Origin: Yersinia artesiana
Lineage (GTDB): Bacteria; Pseudomonadota; Gammaproteobacteria; Enterobacterales; Enterobacteriaceae
Direction of reading: 5' to 3'
DNA: 64,000 nucleotides
Assembly (NCBI RefSeq): GCF_902726545.1
Contig: NZ_CACVAD010000014.1
Location: forward strand, 1-64,000
Shown here: positions 28,070 through 39,846 of the stretch, one piece after another
Position numbering within the stretch: the first letter of the stretch is position 1
How the letters are laid out: each line of letters begins with the position of its first letter
Program-made: the position numbers and the translations under genes
The notes under the pieces: generated by a model
Databases searched by the model: none
What the model was told of the DNA's origin: nothing
The model's input: only the letters and a program-made list of their open reading frames with translations

Positions 28070-29611
28070 ATGGCAATTGATTACGCATTAACCGCCCAGG
28101 AAATTATTAAGTATATTGGTGGTGATAATAATGTGATTACCGTCACACATTGTGCAACACGTTTACGTTTTATATTGAAAGATAATAAAGCTGTCGATAA
28201 AGAGAAACTAAATCGTGTTAAAGGCGTTATTACCGTTATTGAAGCGGGTGGGCAAATGCAAGTGGTTATCGGTAACCACGTCGGCGATGCCTATAAGCAT
28301 GTCACGAACCTGATTAATATCGATGAAAGTGCACCGGTTGCAGCACCTAAAGTCGGTATCGTTAGCCGGTTGATGGATATCATCTCCAGTATTTTTGCAC
28401 CTTTCCTTTATCCGCTGGCCGCCTGCGGTATTTTACAAGGGATTATTTCTTTTCTGGCAGCGATTGGCTGGATGGATGCCGCCAGCGGCACTTATCGGAT
28501 TTTAAATTTTGTCTCCTGGACCGGATTTACCTTCTTACCGGTGATGGTGGCCTTTACTGCGGCCAAAAAATTCAATGTTAACCCTTTTACCGCCGTTATT
28601 ACTGCTTGTGCCTTGATCAGTCCTGATTATATGAACATGCTGACGGCTAATAAAATTGTCACGGTGAATTCCGCAGATCCTGCCATTCAGCAATTGATGC
28701 ATGAAGCGCTGAATAATCCGCAGGTTGCCCACATTTTGGATACTATTGCTGGTATTCCGTTATCTTCACCCACCTTGGATTTCTTCGGTATTCCCGTGCA
28801 ATACCTGAGCTATACCGCCTCGGTTATCCCGATCATTTTGATGGTTTGGGCCATGTCTTACGTGCAGCGCTTCTTTGAAAAAGTATTGCCAATGGTGGTG
28901 CGTAACCTGTTTACCCCGATGTTCTGTATTGCCATTATGGTGCCCTTAACCTTGCTGGTATTTGGCCCGGTGGGTAACTTGATCGGCGGGGCAATTGGTG
29001 GCGTTTACAATACACTTTATAATCTCAGCCCAGCGATAGCAGGGTTTATGGTTGGTGCATTCTGGCAGCCACTGGTCACATTGGGTGTTCATTGGGGTAT
29101 CACCCCGGTCACTGTAGGGAACTATGCGACATTGGGTTATGACACCTTTACCGGCTTGCAAGCCTCCGCAGTCTTTGCCATGGCCGGAACCATGTTTGGT
29201 GTTTACTTGAAAACGCGTAACCGTGAAATGAAAGGAATTTCATTGTCTGCGGGGATTACCGCTTTGTTCGGTATTACCGAGCCTGCTATTTACGGCGTAG
29301 CATTACGATTGAAGAAACCTTTCTTATGCAGTTGCGCCGCAGGGGGGATCGGTGGGGCTATCGCAGGGTCTTTTAATGCGGTGTCATGGAGTTACTGTCT
29401 GCCGGGTATCGCGGTATTGCCGGTCTTCTTTAAAGAAGGGCATATGGCACAGTTTTTGGGATTCCTGCTGTCTATTACCGTCGCTTTCGTGTTAGGTGCG
29501 GTTTTCACCTGGTTGGTTGGGTTTACCGATGAAGCAGAGAATGTGGAACAACCAGGCAGTGCTAAAGCATCTGAAGCACCTATTGCTCAGGCACAAATGA
29601 ATCAAGGCTAG
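28070..29611 (+). CDS. Beta-glucoside PTS enzyme IIBC component
   Basis: Phosphotransferase permease that imports and phosphorylates an aryl- or beta-glucoside, 513 residues. The N-terminal IIB domain has the phospho-accepting Cys at position 28 in T-H-C-A-T-R-L-R-F, and the IIC membrane domain carries GITEPAIYGV. There is no IIA domain, so it must borrow EIIA-Glc (Crr), like AscF or ArbF. It is followed 90 bases later by a 6-phospho-beta-glucosidase. Likely substrates are arbutin, salicin or cellobiose; this is inferred from the family and the neighbour. Confidence 0.9.
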   Translation: MAIDYALTAQEIIKYIGGDNNVITVTHCATRLRFILKDNKAVDKEKLNRVKGVITVIEAGGQMQVVIGNHVGDAYKHVTNLINIDESAPVAAPKVGIVSRLMDIISSIFAPFLYPLAACGILQGIISFLAAIGWMDAASGTYRILNFVSWTGFTFLPVMVAFTAAKKFNVNPFTAVITACALISPDYMNMLTANKIVTVNSADPAIQQLMHEALNNPQVAHILDTIAGIPLSSPTLDFFGIPVQYLSYTASVIPIILMVWAMSYVQRFFEKVLPMVVRNLFTPMFCIAIMVPLTLLVFGPVGNLIGGAIGGVYNTLYNLSPAIAGFMVGAFWQPLVTLGVHWGITPVTVGNYATLGYDTFTGLQASAVFAMAGTMFGVYLKTRNREMKGISLSAGITALFGITEPAIYGVALRLKKPFLCSCAAGGIGGAIAGSFNAVSWSYCLPGIAVLPVFFKEGHMAQFLGFLLSITVAFVLGAVFTWLVGFTDEAENVEQPGSAKASEAPIAQAQMNQG

Positions 29612-29668
29612 AATATTTAATGTTCGGGCGGGTTAATTATCCGCCATTGATTTTCATTTTCAGGGTGA

Positions 29669-31138
<1,470 letters not shown>

Positions 31139-31165
31139 TCCTTCGATAAACCAGTCAACAGGGAA

Positions 31166-31187
31166 GGGCCGTTTAACACCGGCCTTT
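31166..31187 (+). terminator. Probable terminator after bglA
   Basis: GGCCG/CGGCC stem with an 8-base loop followed by TTTCTC, 28 bases after the stop. Confidence 0.6.
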
Positions 31188-31418
31188 CTCACCATCATTT
31201 TCTCCTTTATATCCTTCCAACGCAGTTGGTTACATTTTTTATTAATGAAAATATAGCTTCAATTCAATCTATTACAATAATTTTCTCGCGCTGTAGGAAG
31301 TGACTGACATACCCTAAAAAAAAGCTGAGTTACTCTTTTGCTCCGGCGGCTATTGCCATATTTTGTATGGTTTTTCGTCAGGTCTGATTTGGTTTTTTTT
31401 GCTTAATAGGGATAAGAA

Positions 31419-32153
31419 ATGAAAGGAAAATTATTGTTTGCTGCAATGTTGGCAGCCAGTTTTTCAGCAAATGCAGGGGAACATGCTCATTGGGGATATG
31501 AGGGGCAGGAAGACCCGGCACATTGGGGGAAACTCTCACCTGATTTCTCACTTTGTGAAACGGGCAAAAATCAGTCACCGGTTAATATTCAAGGTGCAAT
31601 GAAAACCCATCATGGTCAATTGGAATTACATTTCCAGCAAGGCAAACAGCAAATCGTTAATAATGGTCATACGATTCAGATTAATACCAGCGCTGGCAAT
31701 ACGTTAAAGCTGGATGGTGATACGTTTACGTTACAACAATTCCATTTTCACGCCCCCAGTGAAAATGAGATAGATGGCAAACAGTTCCCATTGGAAGCTC
31801 ATTTTGTTTATAAAGATAACAAGGGTGGGCTGGTAGTATTGGCGCTACTGTTCCAGCAGGGAAGTGCTAATAAACAACTGGCACTGGCCTGGCAGCAAAT
31901 GCCAGCGGCGATTGATCAGATGGCAATATTAAACAGGCCTGTGGATATTAATGCATTGCTACCAAAGCAGTTCAACTTCTACCGTTTTAGCGGTTCACTG
32001 ACCACGCCACCGTGTTCTGAAGGTGTAATCTGGTTAGTGCTTGAACAGCCTGTTAATGTTTCCGCTGAACAAATAAATCAATTCCATTCTGTTGTTCATC
32101 ATAACAATAATCGGCCAATACAGCCGCTTAATGGCCGCGTTATAGTTGATTAA
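31419..32153 (+). CDS. cah: Periplasmic alpha-carbonic anhydrase
   Basis: Zinc enzyme that interconverts CO2 and bicarbonate outside the inner membrane; 244 residues. A signal peptide ends SANA before GEHAHWGY. The three zinc histidines are in QFHFHAPSE and EAHFVY, and the substrate pocket has LTTPPCSEGVIW. Two cysteines (LCETG and PPCSE) probably form the usual disulfide. No operon partners: the upstream gene ends at a hairpin and the downstream gene is convergent. Confidence 0.93.
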   Translation: MKGKLLFAAMLAASFSANAGEHAHWGYEGQEDPAHWGKLSPDFSLCETGKNQSPVNIQGAMKTHHGQLELHFQQGKQQIVNNGHTIQINTSAGNTLKLDGDTFTLQQFHFHAPSENEIDGKQFPLEAHFVYKDNKGGLVVLALLFQQGSANKQLALAWQQMPAAIDQMAILNRPVDINALLPKQFNFYRFSGSLTTPPCSEGVIWLVLEQPVNVSAEQINQFHSVVHHNNNRPIQPLNGRVIVD

Positions 32154-32168
32154 TATTTAGGTATCAAT

Positions 32169-32209
32169 AAAAAAGACAATGTTATACCGCGATACTTCAT
32201 AACATTGTC
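32169..32209 (-). terminator. Terminator of the methyltransferase-like gene
   Basis: Perfect 11-bp stem GACAATGTTAT/ATAACATTGTC with a 13-base loop. Read leftwards it ends in TTTTTTATT, about 95 bases past the minus-strand stop. Confidence 0.8.
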
Positions 32210-32302
32210 ATAGCACTTTATCATTTAATAGATAGCCATTATCCGAATAAATATTTTGTTTAATCTTTGAATTAGGTAATTTTTTAAAATGGATGTTTGT
32301 AA

Positions 32303-33334
32303 TTAGGCTGAAATAGCCTCAATGATCGATATATAGCTTCCGGTATCGATAATACGATTAAGTTTCAAATTTGCGCTGGCAAGCAGTGTTTTAAGTTCCT
32401 CCTCAGTTCGAGCTTGTCCACCATCAAAACTACCTAATAACAAAAGGTCGATCTCTTTGCCACCCTGTCTGGTATCTTCTCTGGATATAACAGGTTCAAA
32501 GATAAGCACTTTTGAATGAGGTCGCATTGCATTACGACAACTGCGCAATATCTGACTTGCTTGTTCTTCCGGCCAATCCATCGTGATGTATTTTAATAAA
32601 TAAATGTCAGCTTCTGGGCAGCTTTCAAAGAAATTACCCGTCTGGGTTTCCCAGCGAGTATCATCTGCCAACTCACCAAGGCGATTCTTTGCCAAGACCG
32701 CAGGACGATCGAATAAAATACCATGTAATGTGGGATTATTTTGCAGCACCTTCAACAGTAGCCCACCAAAACCACCGGCAATATCAACCACTATGGTATG
32801 TTCTGGAAAGTCGTAACTGTGAACCAGGAAATTATTTTCTACTGAGGACATAGATGACATTCCAGCATGAAAATCACCTTCTGACTCAGGGATGTTTTCC
32901 CGTGACCAGTATTCATAAAAAGACATACCAAATGCCTGTTTAAAGGCCGATTTACCTCGTAAATTTTCGACAAGATTACCGAGTGGGAGCCAAAATGTTT
33001 TATCCGTCAGCATTAATACCGCCGCGCGCAGTGAGTCACTATGATCTGAACGAAGATACTGTGCCGCCGGAGTCAGTGAAAATTGACCATCTGCTGATTC
33101 TGCAAAGATATTTCGCGATGCTAACATGCGTAATACCCGATTTAATTGACGTGGTTCCGCCCCCACGGTCTGCCCAAGTTCCTCCGCTGTTTTCGCTTCT
33201 TTCGTTAGATGATCCGCCACTCCTAAAATTGTTGCAGCACGCAATGAGGCTTGAAAAGTAAACCCCATCGCCTGCTCCAATAAATCTAGCGCCGCAGTAT
33301 CATCTTCATTCTTCAGTTGATTATTATTGCCCAT
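32303..33334 (-). CDS. O-methyltransferase-like protein (plant OMT type), function unknown
   Basis: SAM-dependent methyltransferase-like protein, 343 residues, of the COMT/hydroxyneurosporene type. An N-terminal dimerisation winged helix (about 15-100, GVADHLTKEAKTAEELG) precedes the Rossmann domain with SAM motif VVDIAGGFGGLLLKVL. At the place where most family members have the catalytic H-D-W it reads T-M-D-W, so the general base appears to be lost. Ends in ISIIEA. The start ATG follows AGAGGG at a 10-base gap. Isolated, with AT-rich flanks and no biosynthetic partners, which suggests acquisition. The acceptor cannot be named. Confidence 0.75.
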   Translation of the reverse strand: MGNNNQLKNEDDTAALDLLEQAMGFTFQASLRAATILGVADHLTKEAKTAEELGQTVGAEPRQLNRVLRMLASRNIFAESADGQFSLTPAAQYLRSDHSDSLRAAVLMLTDKTFWLPLGNLVENLRGKSAFKQAFGMSFYEYWSRENIPESEGDFHAGMSSMSSVENNFLVHSYDFPEHTIVVDIAGGFGGLLLKVLQNNPTLHGILFDRPAVLAKNRLGELADDTRWETQTGNFFESCPEADIYLLKYITMDWPEEQASQILRSCRNAMRPHSKVLIFEPVISREDTRQGGKEIDLLLLGSFDGGQARTEEELKTLLASANLKLNRIIDTGSYISIIEAISA

Positions 33335-33656
33335 GGTAATAACACCCTCTGGTAATCGATGTGATTTTATGTAGTTACACTAAATATAAGTGCAACTAAA
33401 TTTATTAGGATGATGAATGTATCCATCAAGAATGTAGTTCATTAAATTGATTTATTGCAAATGGTATATTGTGCTGGTTAAGCGTTTTGATAAAGATCTG
33501 ATGGGCAATTTAATGAAAACTCTGACTTTTAATAATTAATAATATTTATGTGTTTTTGTTTTACTGGTAATTTAAATTAATGATTATTCTCTGTTCGCGA
33601 ATGAGTCATTTTTTTTCTTGGCCTTCCGCTAAATTTTCCTGCCATAAAATTTAGAC
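33335..33656. other. AT-rich gap upstream of the methyltransferase-like gene
   Basis: Over 300 bases of very AT-rich sequence. No coding sequence, repeat or structured element was recognised; it should contain the minus-strand promoter of the methyltransferase-like gene. Confidence 0.45.
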
Positions 33657-33684
33657 AAAAAAACCAACCCTAACGGATTGGTTT
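33657..33684 (-). terminator. tRNA-Pro terminator
   Basis: AAACCAA/TTGGTTT stem followed, on the minus strand, by a T-run; 14 bases beyond the tRNA 3' end. Confidence 0.8.
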
Positions 33685-33697
33685 TCTTTGGGATATT

Positions 33698-33774
33698 TGG
33701 TCGGCATGAAAGGATTTGAACCTTCGACCCCCGACACCCCATGACGGTGCGCTACCAAGCTGCGCTACATGCCG
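33698..33774 (-). tRNA. proL: tRNA-Pro (anticodon GGG)
   Basis: 77-base tRNA with acceptor stem CGGCATG/CATGCCG and encoded CCA. The anticodon loop ATGGGGT, with U33 before it, gives GGG at 33738-33740, reading CCC/CCU. The anticodon arm is the same as in E. coli proL, which also sits beside yejM. Confidence 0.92.
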
Positions 33775-33871
33775 ATACAGTGGCATTTATACTACATTTT
33801 ACAGTGACTAATGCAAGACCATGCCATTACGTTCGCTGATTTTTTAACCGCAGCATGCTCAGATTTTAGAG

Positions 33872-35665
33872 CTAGTTCGCAATAAAACGTTTTATATCAG
33901 TCAGCACTTGCAACAGTAACGGAAGCTGTGGCTTTTCATCTTTGATTTCATTGCCTTGCTCATCATAGGTACGGTAATTACCATTATTATCTAACACAAT
34001 TGTCTGTGTTGGTGTGGTAATCACTAGCGTGCCGTTATCACCCGTCGCCACCCAGTTGTTGTTGCGTTGTGCCGCGAACAAGTCTTCCCCCTGCGAATAA
34101 TCTTCTGAGGCAGTTTTGACGTGCAATAGCCGCTGCATCAGTGTTGTCATGATGTCTTCATGGTTCGTTAGCTTATTCACTTTCTGCGCGGGAGTGCCCG
34201 GCCAATGAACAATTAATGGCACTTGTAGCTGCTGGCGATTGAAGCTGCTGCCAGCACCCCAGTTATCATTACCAGTGTCATTAAATTCGACACCATGTGC
34301 AGCAGTAATAATAACTACAGTCTTATCAAGTTGGCCACGTTGTTTCAGTGTATCCAGAATGGTTGCAATCTGCTGGTCCACATCTTTAGCTCCCGCTTTA
34401 TAGTGGCGGATAAAATCAGCAGGCGCAGCGACTTTATCACCGGTAACAGGATCTTGTGCTTCAACCGCGCCATTCAGATTAATGTATGAGAACCATGGCG
34501 CATTGTTATTGAGTGTTGATAGCCATTGCTGCCACTGTGCGGTGGTTTCACTGTCTGTTTGCTCTGTTGGTGCAGGCAAGGTGAAATCGGATAGCAGAGC
34601 CTGACGGTAGAGCGGCGAGGCAAAGCCATCGGATGAGAACAGCCCAAACTGGTACCCTTGCGCACTCAATGACGTGATGAATGCGGACGGCCTACGCGCA
34701 GAAAGAATACCGTCAAGGTAGGTCGGGGAGATGCCATAAAACAGGCCAAACAGACCCGTATCCTGGCGATTACCCGAACTGTAATGCCGCTCAAACTGAA
34801 TGTTGGCATGACCAAATTCAGACAACGCTGGCATATCTTTTTGCAGGCTATTCGCACGGATGCCATCAACCACAATTAATAACAGGTTATAACCACTGCC
34901 TTTGTTGCTAAAAACAATGGGGCTGAGGGGATATTCCACCGTTAGGGCATCTGGATTACCTTGTTCTATCAGGCGACGCTGATACTCTTCTTGATCAAGT
35001 AAGCCATGTTTTTCAAGGAATTTACGTGCGGTCATTGGGTATGAGAGCGGTAAGTTTGCGCGCTGCATACTAATTGGTCGATAGAAATTAGCATCTGCCC
35101 AGATATAAATTAGATGTGAGGCAAAGAAAGCTGAAATAAACACGGCAACCAACGGCTTAACGAAGCGCTGCCGGTTGAGACTACGGAGTTTTTGCCATGC
35201 CCAGGTGCCGAACAGCATCTCGACCAGAAAAATGACTGGCACGGCAATAAACATCAATTGCCAATCACGCGCCAGCTCAGTTTGATCCGGGTTAACCACT
35301 AACTCCCACACCACGGGGTTAAGATGTAAATGGAAACGGGTAAATACCTCGGTATCCACTAATAACAGAGTCAAACCCGCAGTAGCAAAGGCGGCGGAGA
35401 GGAAGCGGAGTAACCGTTGTGACATCACCACGAAGGTCAGCGGGAATATCACCAGTAGATAGGCGGCAAAAACGATAAAACTAAAGTGCCCCAGCCAACT
35501 GACAAGGGCATAGACACGGCCAATCAGCGATGAGGGCCAATCGGAAACAAACAAATAGCGGCTACCCAGCACCAGGCTGAACAGGATATTAAACAGGGCG
35601 AACCAGTGCCCCCAGCTGATCATCTGGGAGACTTTTTCACGATAGCGCTGACGATTTGTCACCAT
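33872..35665 (-). CDS. yejM: Inner-membrane LPS-sensing regulator YejM (PbgA)
   Basis: Essential envelope protein of 597 residues in E. coli. It senses lipid A at the periplasmic face and, with LapB/FtsH, controls LpxC degradation and so LPS synthesis. Five membrane helices occupy about residues 15-190; then a linker (about 190-245) and a large periplasmic sulfatase-like domain (LLIVVDGIRANSL, SSDGFASPLY, VIITAAHGVEFND). The hydrolase fold lacks a clear complete metal site, as known for this protein. 27 bases downstream of yejL, probably co-transcribed. Confidence 0.94.
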   Translation of the reverse strand: MVTNRQRYREKVSQMISWGHWFALFNILFSLVLGSRYLFVSDWPSSLIGRVYALVSWLGHFSFIVFAAYLLVIFPLTFVVMSQRLLRFLSAAFATAGLTLLLVDTEVFTRFHLHLNPVVWELVVNPDQTELARDWQLMFIAVPVIFLVEMLFGTWAWQKLRSLNRQRFVKPLVAVFISAFFASHLIYIWADANFYRPISMQRANLPLSYPMTARKFLEKHGLLDQEEYQRRLIEQGNPDALTVEYPLSPIVFSNKGSGYNLLLIVVDGIRANSLQKDMPALSEFGHANIQFERHYSSGNRQDTGLFGLFYGISPTYLDGILSARRPSAFITSLSAQGYQFGLFSSDGFASPLYRQALLSDFTLPAPTEQTDSETTAQWQQWLSTLNNNAPWFSYINLNGAVEAQDPVTGDKVAAPADFIRHYKAGAKDVDQQIATILDTLKQRGQLDKTVVIITAAHGVEFNDTGNDNWGAGSSFNRQQLQVPLIVHWPGTPAQKVNKLTNHEDIMTTLMQRLLHVKTASEDYSQGEDLFAAQRNNNWVATGDNGTLVITTPTQTIVLDNNGNYRTYDEQGNEIKDEKPQLPLLLQVLTDIKRFIAN

Positions 35666-35692
35666 ATTGAGATTGCAGTCTTGGCCGATAAA

Positions 35693-35920
35693 TTAATGAG
35701 CTTTGTCTTCACGTACTGAAGCTTGAAGGGCTTCAGCGAAAGAACGAGCCAATACTTTGCGTTGCGCGGGAGCAATGCTGGTATTGATCAGATTTGTTAC
35801 CATATTCCCCAAAACCATCAAAGAAAGATCGGTTGGAGTACGGTGTTTTTCCAGTACGCTGACCAATTCAGACAGCAATTGTTCAACGTGTTCGTCACTG
35901 TAACGGGATGATTGTGGCAT
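35693..35920 (-). CDS. yejL: Conserved protein YejL (UPF0352)
   Basis: Small helical protein of 75 residues with unknown role, conserved across enterics next to yejM and yejK. The start is taken at the ATG at 35920 ([16 protein letters not shown]), matching E. coli YejL; 11 codons upstream have no homology. The core [20 protein letters not shown] is nearly identical to E. coli. It heads a yejL-yejM pair and is divergent from yejK. Confidence 0.92.
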
Positions 35921-36097
35921 AAAAATTGAACTCAACACCTGATAAAGTCCCATATCTTACCGTATAGGGACGCGCTTTTCCGCTATTTTATAGCATTAAG
36001 AATCATTAGCCATTAATTGGAGGGCGGGATAGCTTTTGGGTTGCAGCCCTCAGGCATCAGTGATTGAATACGCCCCTAGCCAAAAGGAGTATTTATC

Positions 36098-37099
36098 ATG
36101 AGTCTGGATATTGACCAGATAGCCTTACATCAGCTTGTCAAACGTGATGAACAAACGCTTGATGTGGTGTTGCGCGATTCGTTATTACCTGCCAATGCTG
36201 TAGTTGAAGAAATGATGGCCGAGCTGCATCGGGTTTACAGTGCCAAAAGCAAAGCTTATGGGTTGTTTAATGAACAAAGTGAGCTGGCTGATGCGCTAAA
36301 ACGGAGCCGTAAGGGTGATGAAGACTTCCTCAGCTTTAGCCGCGCAGCGACCGGGCGTTTACGCGATGAGTTAGCCAAATACCCGTTTGCAGAAGGTGGC
36401 GTGGTGCTGTTTTGCCAATACCGCTATCTGGCAGTGGAATATTTGCTGATTTCAGTGCTGAGCAGCTGCAATAGCATGCGGGTGAATGAGCAACTTGATC
36501 TGAGCACGACCCATTATCTCGATATCAATCGTGCTGATATTGTGGCTCGTATCGATTTAACTGAATGGGAAAACAACCCGGAGTCCACCCGTTATCTGAC
36601 CTTCCTGAAAGGGCGTGTAGGGCGTAAAGTTTCTGACTTCTTTATGGATTTTCTGGCCGCAAGTGAAGGTCTGGATACTAAAGCGCAGAACCGTGGTTTA
36701 TTACAAGCAGTTGATGATTATTGCGCGGATGCTGAGCTGGGTAAAAATGAACGCCAGGCATATCGCCAACAGGTTTATAGTTATTGTAATGAGCAGTTGC
36801 AGGCGGGTGAAGAAATTGCGTTGCAGGAACTGGCGCAAGAGTTGCCGAAGTTAGGCGAGAAAGATTTTCAGCAATTCTCGGTTGAACAGGGTTATGCATT
36901 GGAAGAGAGTTTCCCGGCGGATCGCGGTACGTTGCGGCAATTGACCAAATTTGCCGGCAGTGGCGGCGGGTTGAGTATTAATTTTGATGCATTGTTATTG
37001 GGCGAGCGTATCTTTTGGGATGCAGCAACAGATACGTTGACCATTAAAGGTACGCCACCGAATCTGCGTGACCAGCTACAGCGCAATTCAGGTAAATGA
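36098..37099 (+). CDS. yejK: Nucleoid-associated protein YejK (NdpA)
   Basis: Abundant nucleoid-associated protein of 333 residues. Starts [21 protein letters not shown], as in E. coli YejK, with conserved [24 protein letters not shown] and a C-terminal DNA-interacting part ([20 protein letters not shown]). It is divergent from yejL and ends at a bidirectional terminator shared with rplY. The AAAAGGAG ribosome site is strong. E. coli work shows it at origins and in nucleoids; its exact function remains open. Confidence 0.93.
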   Translation: MSLDIDQIALHQLVKRDEQTLDVVLRDSLLPANAVVEEMMAELHRVYSAKSKAYGLFNEQSELADALKRSRKGDEDFLSFSRAATGRLRDELAKYPFAEGGVVLFCQYRYLAVEYLLISVLSSCNSMRVNEQLDLSTTHYLDINRADIVARIDLTEWENNPESTRYLTFLKGRVGRKVSDFFMDFLAASEGLDTKAQNRGLLQAVDDYCADAELGKNERQAYRQQVYSYCNEQLQAGEEIALQELAQELPKLGEKDFQQFSVEQGYALEESFPADRGTLRQLTKFAGSGGGLSINFDALLLGERIFWDAATDTLTIKGTPPNLRDQLQRNSGK

Positions 37100-37120
37100 T
37101 AATTGTTTGAATCGCCAATA

Positions 37121-37146
37121 AAAAACGCCGCATAAGCGGCGTTTTT
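37121..37146. terminator. Bidirectional terminator between yejK and rplY
   Basis: Perfect stem AAAAACGCCGC/GCGGCGTTTTT with an ATAA loop, flanked by A-run and T-run, serving both convergent genes. Confidence 0.92.
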
Positions 37147-37180
37147 TATTTCGGCGTCCCGAATATCAACAGCGACGCGA

Positions 37181-37465
37181 TTAAACGCGAACGAAGTCGA
37201 TATGAGTCAGTTTTGGCTTGAAAGCGTGACGCTGAACAGCCTGTACTTTAACTTTGGTTTCTTTACCGTCAACAACCAGAGTCAGTACGGAATCATAAAA
37301 GCCCGGTTTCAATTCAAGGTTCTTGGTGGTGTCATGGTCAAGAGCAATAGAGATTGCTGCTTCTGAACCACCGTAAATGATTGCCGGAAATTTATTTGCT
37401 GCACGCAGGCGGCGGCTCGCACCCTTACCCTGGTCGTTACGTACTTCTACATTGATAGTGGTCAT
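37181..37465 (-). CDS. rplY: 50S ribosomal protein L25
   Basis: 5S-rRNA-binding ribosomal protein of 94 residues, the short gammaproteobacterial form without the CTC extension. Starts [21 protein letters not shown] and ends LTHIDFVRV. Its mRNA leader is about 90 bases long from a clear promoter and resembles the structured L25 leader thought to give autoregulation. Confidence 0.96.
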   Translation of the reverse strand: MTTINVEVRNDQGKGASRRLRAANKFPAIIYGGSEAAISIALDHDTTKNLELKPGFYDSVLTLVVDGKETKVKVQAVQRHAFKPKLTHIDFVRV

Positions 37466-37593
37466 TTTGTTTTCTCTTAAAGAAAATTTACCCTGCTACA
37501 GGCGACCCAGCAACAGGTTCGATACTCGGCTTTGATTGGGTAAACCCAGAGCAAAGCGGGCGATATTCTAGCGAAGTATCGGGCAGACAGCAA
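37466..37593 (-). promoter_or_regulatory. rplY promoter and possible L25 autoregulatory leader
   Basis: Minus-strand promoter TTGCTG (37588-37593), 17-base spacer, TAGAAT (37565-37570). The leader of about 90 bases contains a CCTG...CAGG hairpin-forming segment shortly before the start codon. Gammaproteobacterial L25 genes are known to carry such leaders, which mimic the 5S rRNA site. The promoter is firm; the autoregulatory role is inference. Confidence 0.6.
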
Positions 37594-37626
37594 ACGAAAC
37601 TGTGAATTTATCAGGCTTAATGCGGC

Positions 37627-39384
37627 TCAGGCGAGGGAATCGGCTCGTCTAAAACGGCCCTGATAATCAAAAACCTTTTCCCGAATTTGCCACCATTGCC
37701 CACGACGGCGGGCGACAACAAAATCGGGGTAACGCAATAGCGCTTGCTGGGCAATGATATCTGCGGCAGTTTGCCATTTAAGCGCAATACCCGGCGCCCG
37801 TTGGTGCGGGCGAAGGAAAATTTGCTCGAATGCCATCCGCTGTGCAGCAGTGGTTAAGCGAAACCGCTCACTGGTATTGGTACCCTCTTCGTCGTAATAA
37901 GTGATTTTTAGCCACTCGCCTTTGGCATCCTGCCCGGCTTCCAGACTCATTCCGCCACAGCGCAGTACCAGTGCATCCTTTAATTTCAGTGCGGCTTTGA
38001 GCATGTCATCGGGATCGACCAACACCTCCTGACATTGATGACAGCGGCGGGCCGCAATATCATTTTCTGCGCCGCAATGCGGGCAAGATTTAAATCGGAA
38101 GCGGTAATCACATTGTGCTCGTGCGCCTTGATCATCTTCAAACCAGCCCTGACAGCGGCGGCCGAAGTGTTCGATAATCTCGCCGGACTCAGTGCATTTC
38201 CCCCAGAAGATATTGGCAAAGCCGCAGTCTGGGCAAAAGACCTGCACCGGTTGGCTGTCAGCGTGGGGTTTGCTGGTACCCACTTCTGGGGTGAAAAGGT
38301 CGTGGGGGTTGCCGGCATAATCCAGAATCAGACAATCTTTTTTGCCCGGAGAGAGCCGCAGCCCGCGTCCGACAATTTGCTGATACAAACTGACTGACTC
38401 GGTAGGGCGAAGAATGGCAATCAGATCGACATGCGGGGCATCAAAACCGGTCGTCAACACCGCGACGTTCACCAAATAACGTAATTGCTGCTGTTTAAAA
38501 GCGCTAATTAACGCATCCCGTTCGGCCGGCGGCGTTCCGGCACTCACCAACGCAGCCTCACCTTTAGGCAAAAGCCCATAGACCTCTTTGGCATGCTCGA
38601 CGGTGGCGGCAAAAATCATTACCCCCCGTCGATGGGCGGCATATTCCATTATCTGGCTGATAATATGTGGGGTAATTCTTTGCTGTTGCTTAAGCTCACG
38701 GTCTAAATCCGCTTCACGGAACATGCCGTCGCTATTGCTGGTCAAACGGCTGAAATCATATTGTACGACGGGCATATCCAGCCGTTCCGGTGGCACCAGA
38801 AAGCCGTGCTTAATCATATAACGCAGAGGTAATTCATAAATACAATCGCGGAACAGGGATTTTTCATCACCCCGCGTGATGCCGTGATAGTGGAATTGAT
38901 AGATCCAGCCTTTGCCCAGGCGGTAGGGGGTGGCAGTCAGCCCCAGTAAGCGCAAACGTGGGTTGGTGGTGCGTAAATGCTGAATAATTTGCTGATATTG
39001 GCTATCATCTTCATCGCTGATGCGATGGCATTCATCAATTATCAACAGCGAAAAGGCACTATCAAACAGTGACAAGTTTCGCGCCACGGATTGTACGCTA
39101 CCAAAAACCACTTTCCCTTCGCTTTGGCGTTGTTGCAGCCCGGCGGCAAAAATATCGGCCTCTAACCCATAAGCACAATATTTGGCGTGATTCTGCGCCA
39201 CCAGTTCTTTGACATGCGCCAGCACCAAAACGCGCCCGCGAGCCAGTTTTGCTAATTCAGCAATAACCAGACTTTTACCGGCCCCGGTGGGCAAGACAAT
39301 CAACGCAGGCTCGGCATGGCGGCGAAAATGAGCGAGAGTCGCGTCTACCGCTTCTTGTTGATAAGGGCGTAACGTAAAAGCCAT
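37627..39384 (-). CDS. radD: DNA repair helicase-like ATPase RadD
   Basis: Superfamily 2 helicase-like ATPase of 585 residues (YejH) that assists RecA-dependent double-strand break repair. Walker A is LPTGAGKS near residue 35, DEAH-type box [10 protein letters not shown], motif [12 protein letters not shown], motif [16 protein letters not shown] zinc-binding part follows with CPDCG (about 375), CPHCG and CHQC. The start ATG is standard. E. coli RadD has the same architecture and genomic place beside rplY and rsuA. Confidence 0.94.
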   Translation of the reverse strand: MAFTLRPYQQEAVDATLAHFRRHAEPALIVLPTGAGKSLVIAELAKLARGRVLVLAHVKELVAQNHAKYCAYGLEADIFAAGLQQRQSEGKVVFGSVQSVARNLSLFDSAFSLLIIDECHRISDEDDSQYQQIIQHLRTTNPRLRLLGLTATPYRLGKGWIYQFHYHGITRGDEKSLFRDCIYELPLRYMIKHGFLVPPERLDMPVVQYDFSRLTSNSDGMFREADLDRELKQQQRITPHIISQIMEYAAHRRGVMIFAATVEHAKEVYGLLPKGEAALVSAGTPPAERDALISAFKQQQLRYLVNVAVLTTGFDAPHVDLIAILRPTESVSLYQQIVGRGLRLSPGKKDCLILDYAGNPHDLFTPEVGTSKPHADSQPVQVFCPDCGFANIFWGKCTESGEIIEHFGRRCQGWFEDDQGARAQCDYRFRFKSCPHCGAENDIAARRCHQCQEVLVDPDDMLKAALKLKDALVLRCGGMSLEAGQDAKGEWLKITYYDEEGTNTSERFRLTTAAQRMAFEQIFLRPHQRAPGIALKWQTAADIIAQQALLRYPDFVVARRRGQWWQIREKVFDYQGRFRRADSLA

Positions 39385-39699
39385 TAATGTGCCTGCCCGG
39401 TGATTTTTATCATCATTTTCAAATTGTTCAACTCATTCACCATTTGCAACACTTTCCTGCAACGTATAAGTGCCATTGATCTTCAAGACTTTCTATTATT
39501 ATGCCCGTGTGTGGCCGCTGGTGCGAGAGGCGGGATCACGCGGATAACTCGTTTCTCAATAACGGCTTTTTGCGTAACTGTTCCTAGGATGATATGGCAA
39601 CCGCCGCTATACTGTTTTATTAATTTCACACCGTATTATTAGCATTCTGTCATCGTTGGCAGGTGTGAGTGCGGGTATCGTGCCCCTCGGTGGCATGAC
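39385..39699. other. Gap between radD and rsuA before the ERIC repeat
   Basis: About 315 bases holding the divergent promoters of radD and rsuA. No gene was supported; the right boundary is the ERIC element at 39700. Confidence 0.5.
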
Positions 39700-39823
39700 T
39701 ATACCTTAAATAATTCGAGTTGCAGGAAGGCGGCAACGGAGGGAATCCCAGGAGCTTACACGGGTAAGTGACTGCGGTGAACGAAGGCAGCCCACGCACA
39801 TGCAGCTTGAAGTATGACGGGTA
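39700..39823. repeat. ERIC repeat in the rsuA leader
   Basis: About 124 bp running from ATACCTTAAATAATTCGAGT through the GGAGCTTACACGGGTAAGTGAC centre to AGTATGACGGGTA. Opposite orientation to the bapB-bapC copy. It ends only 23 bases before the rsuA start codon. Confidence 0.92.
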
Positions 39824-39846
39824 AGACAACAGGCAAAGTAGATTCA

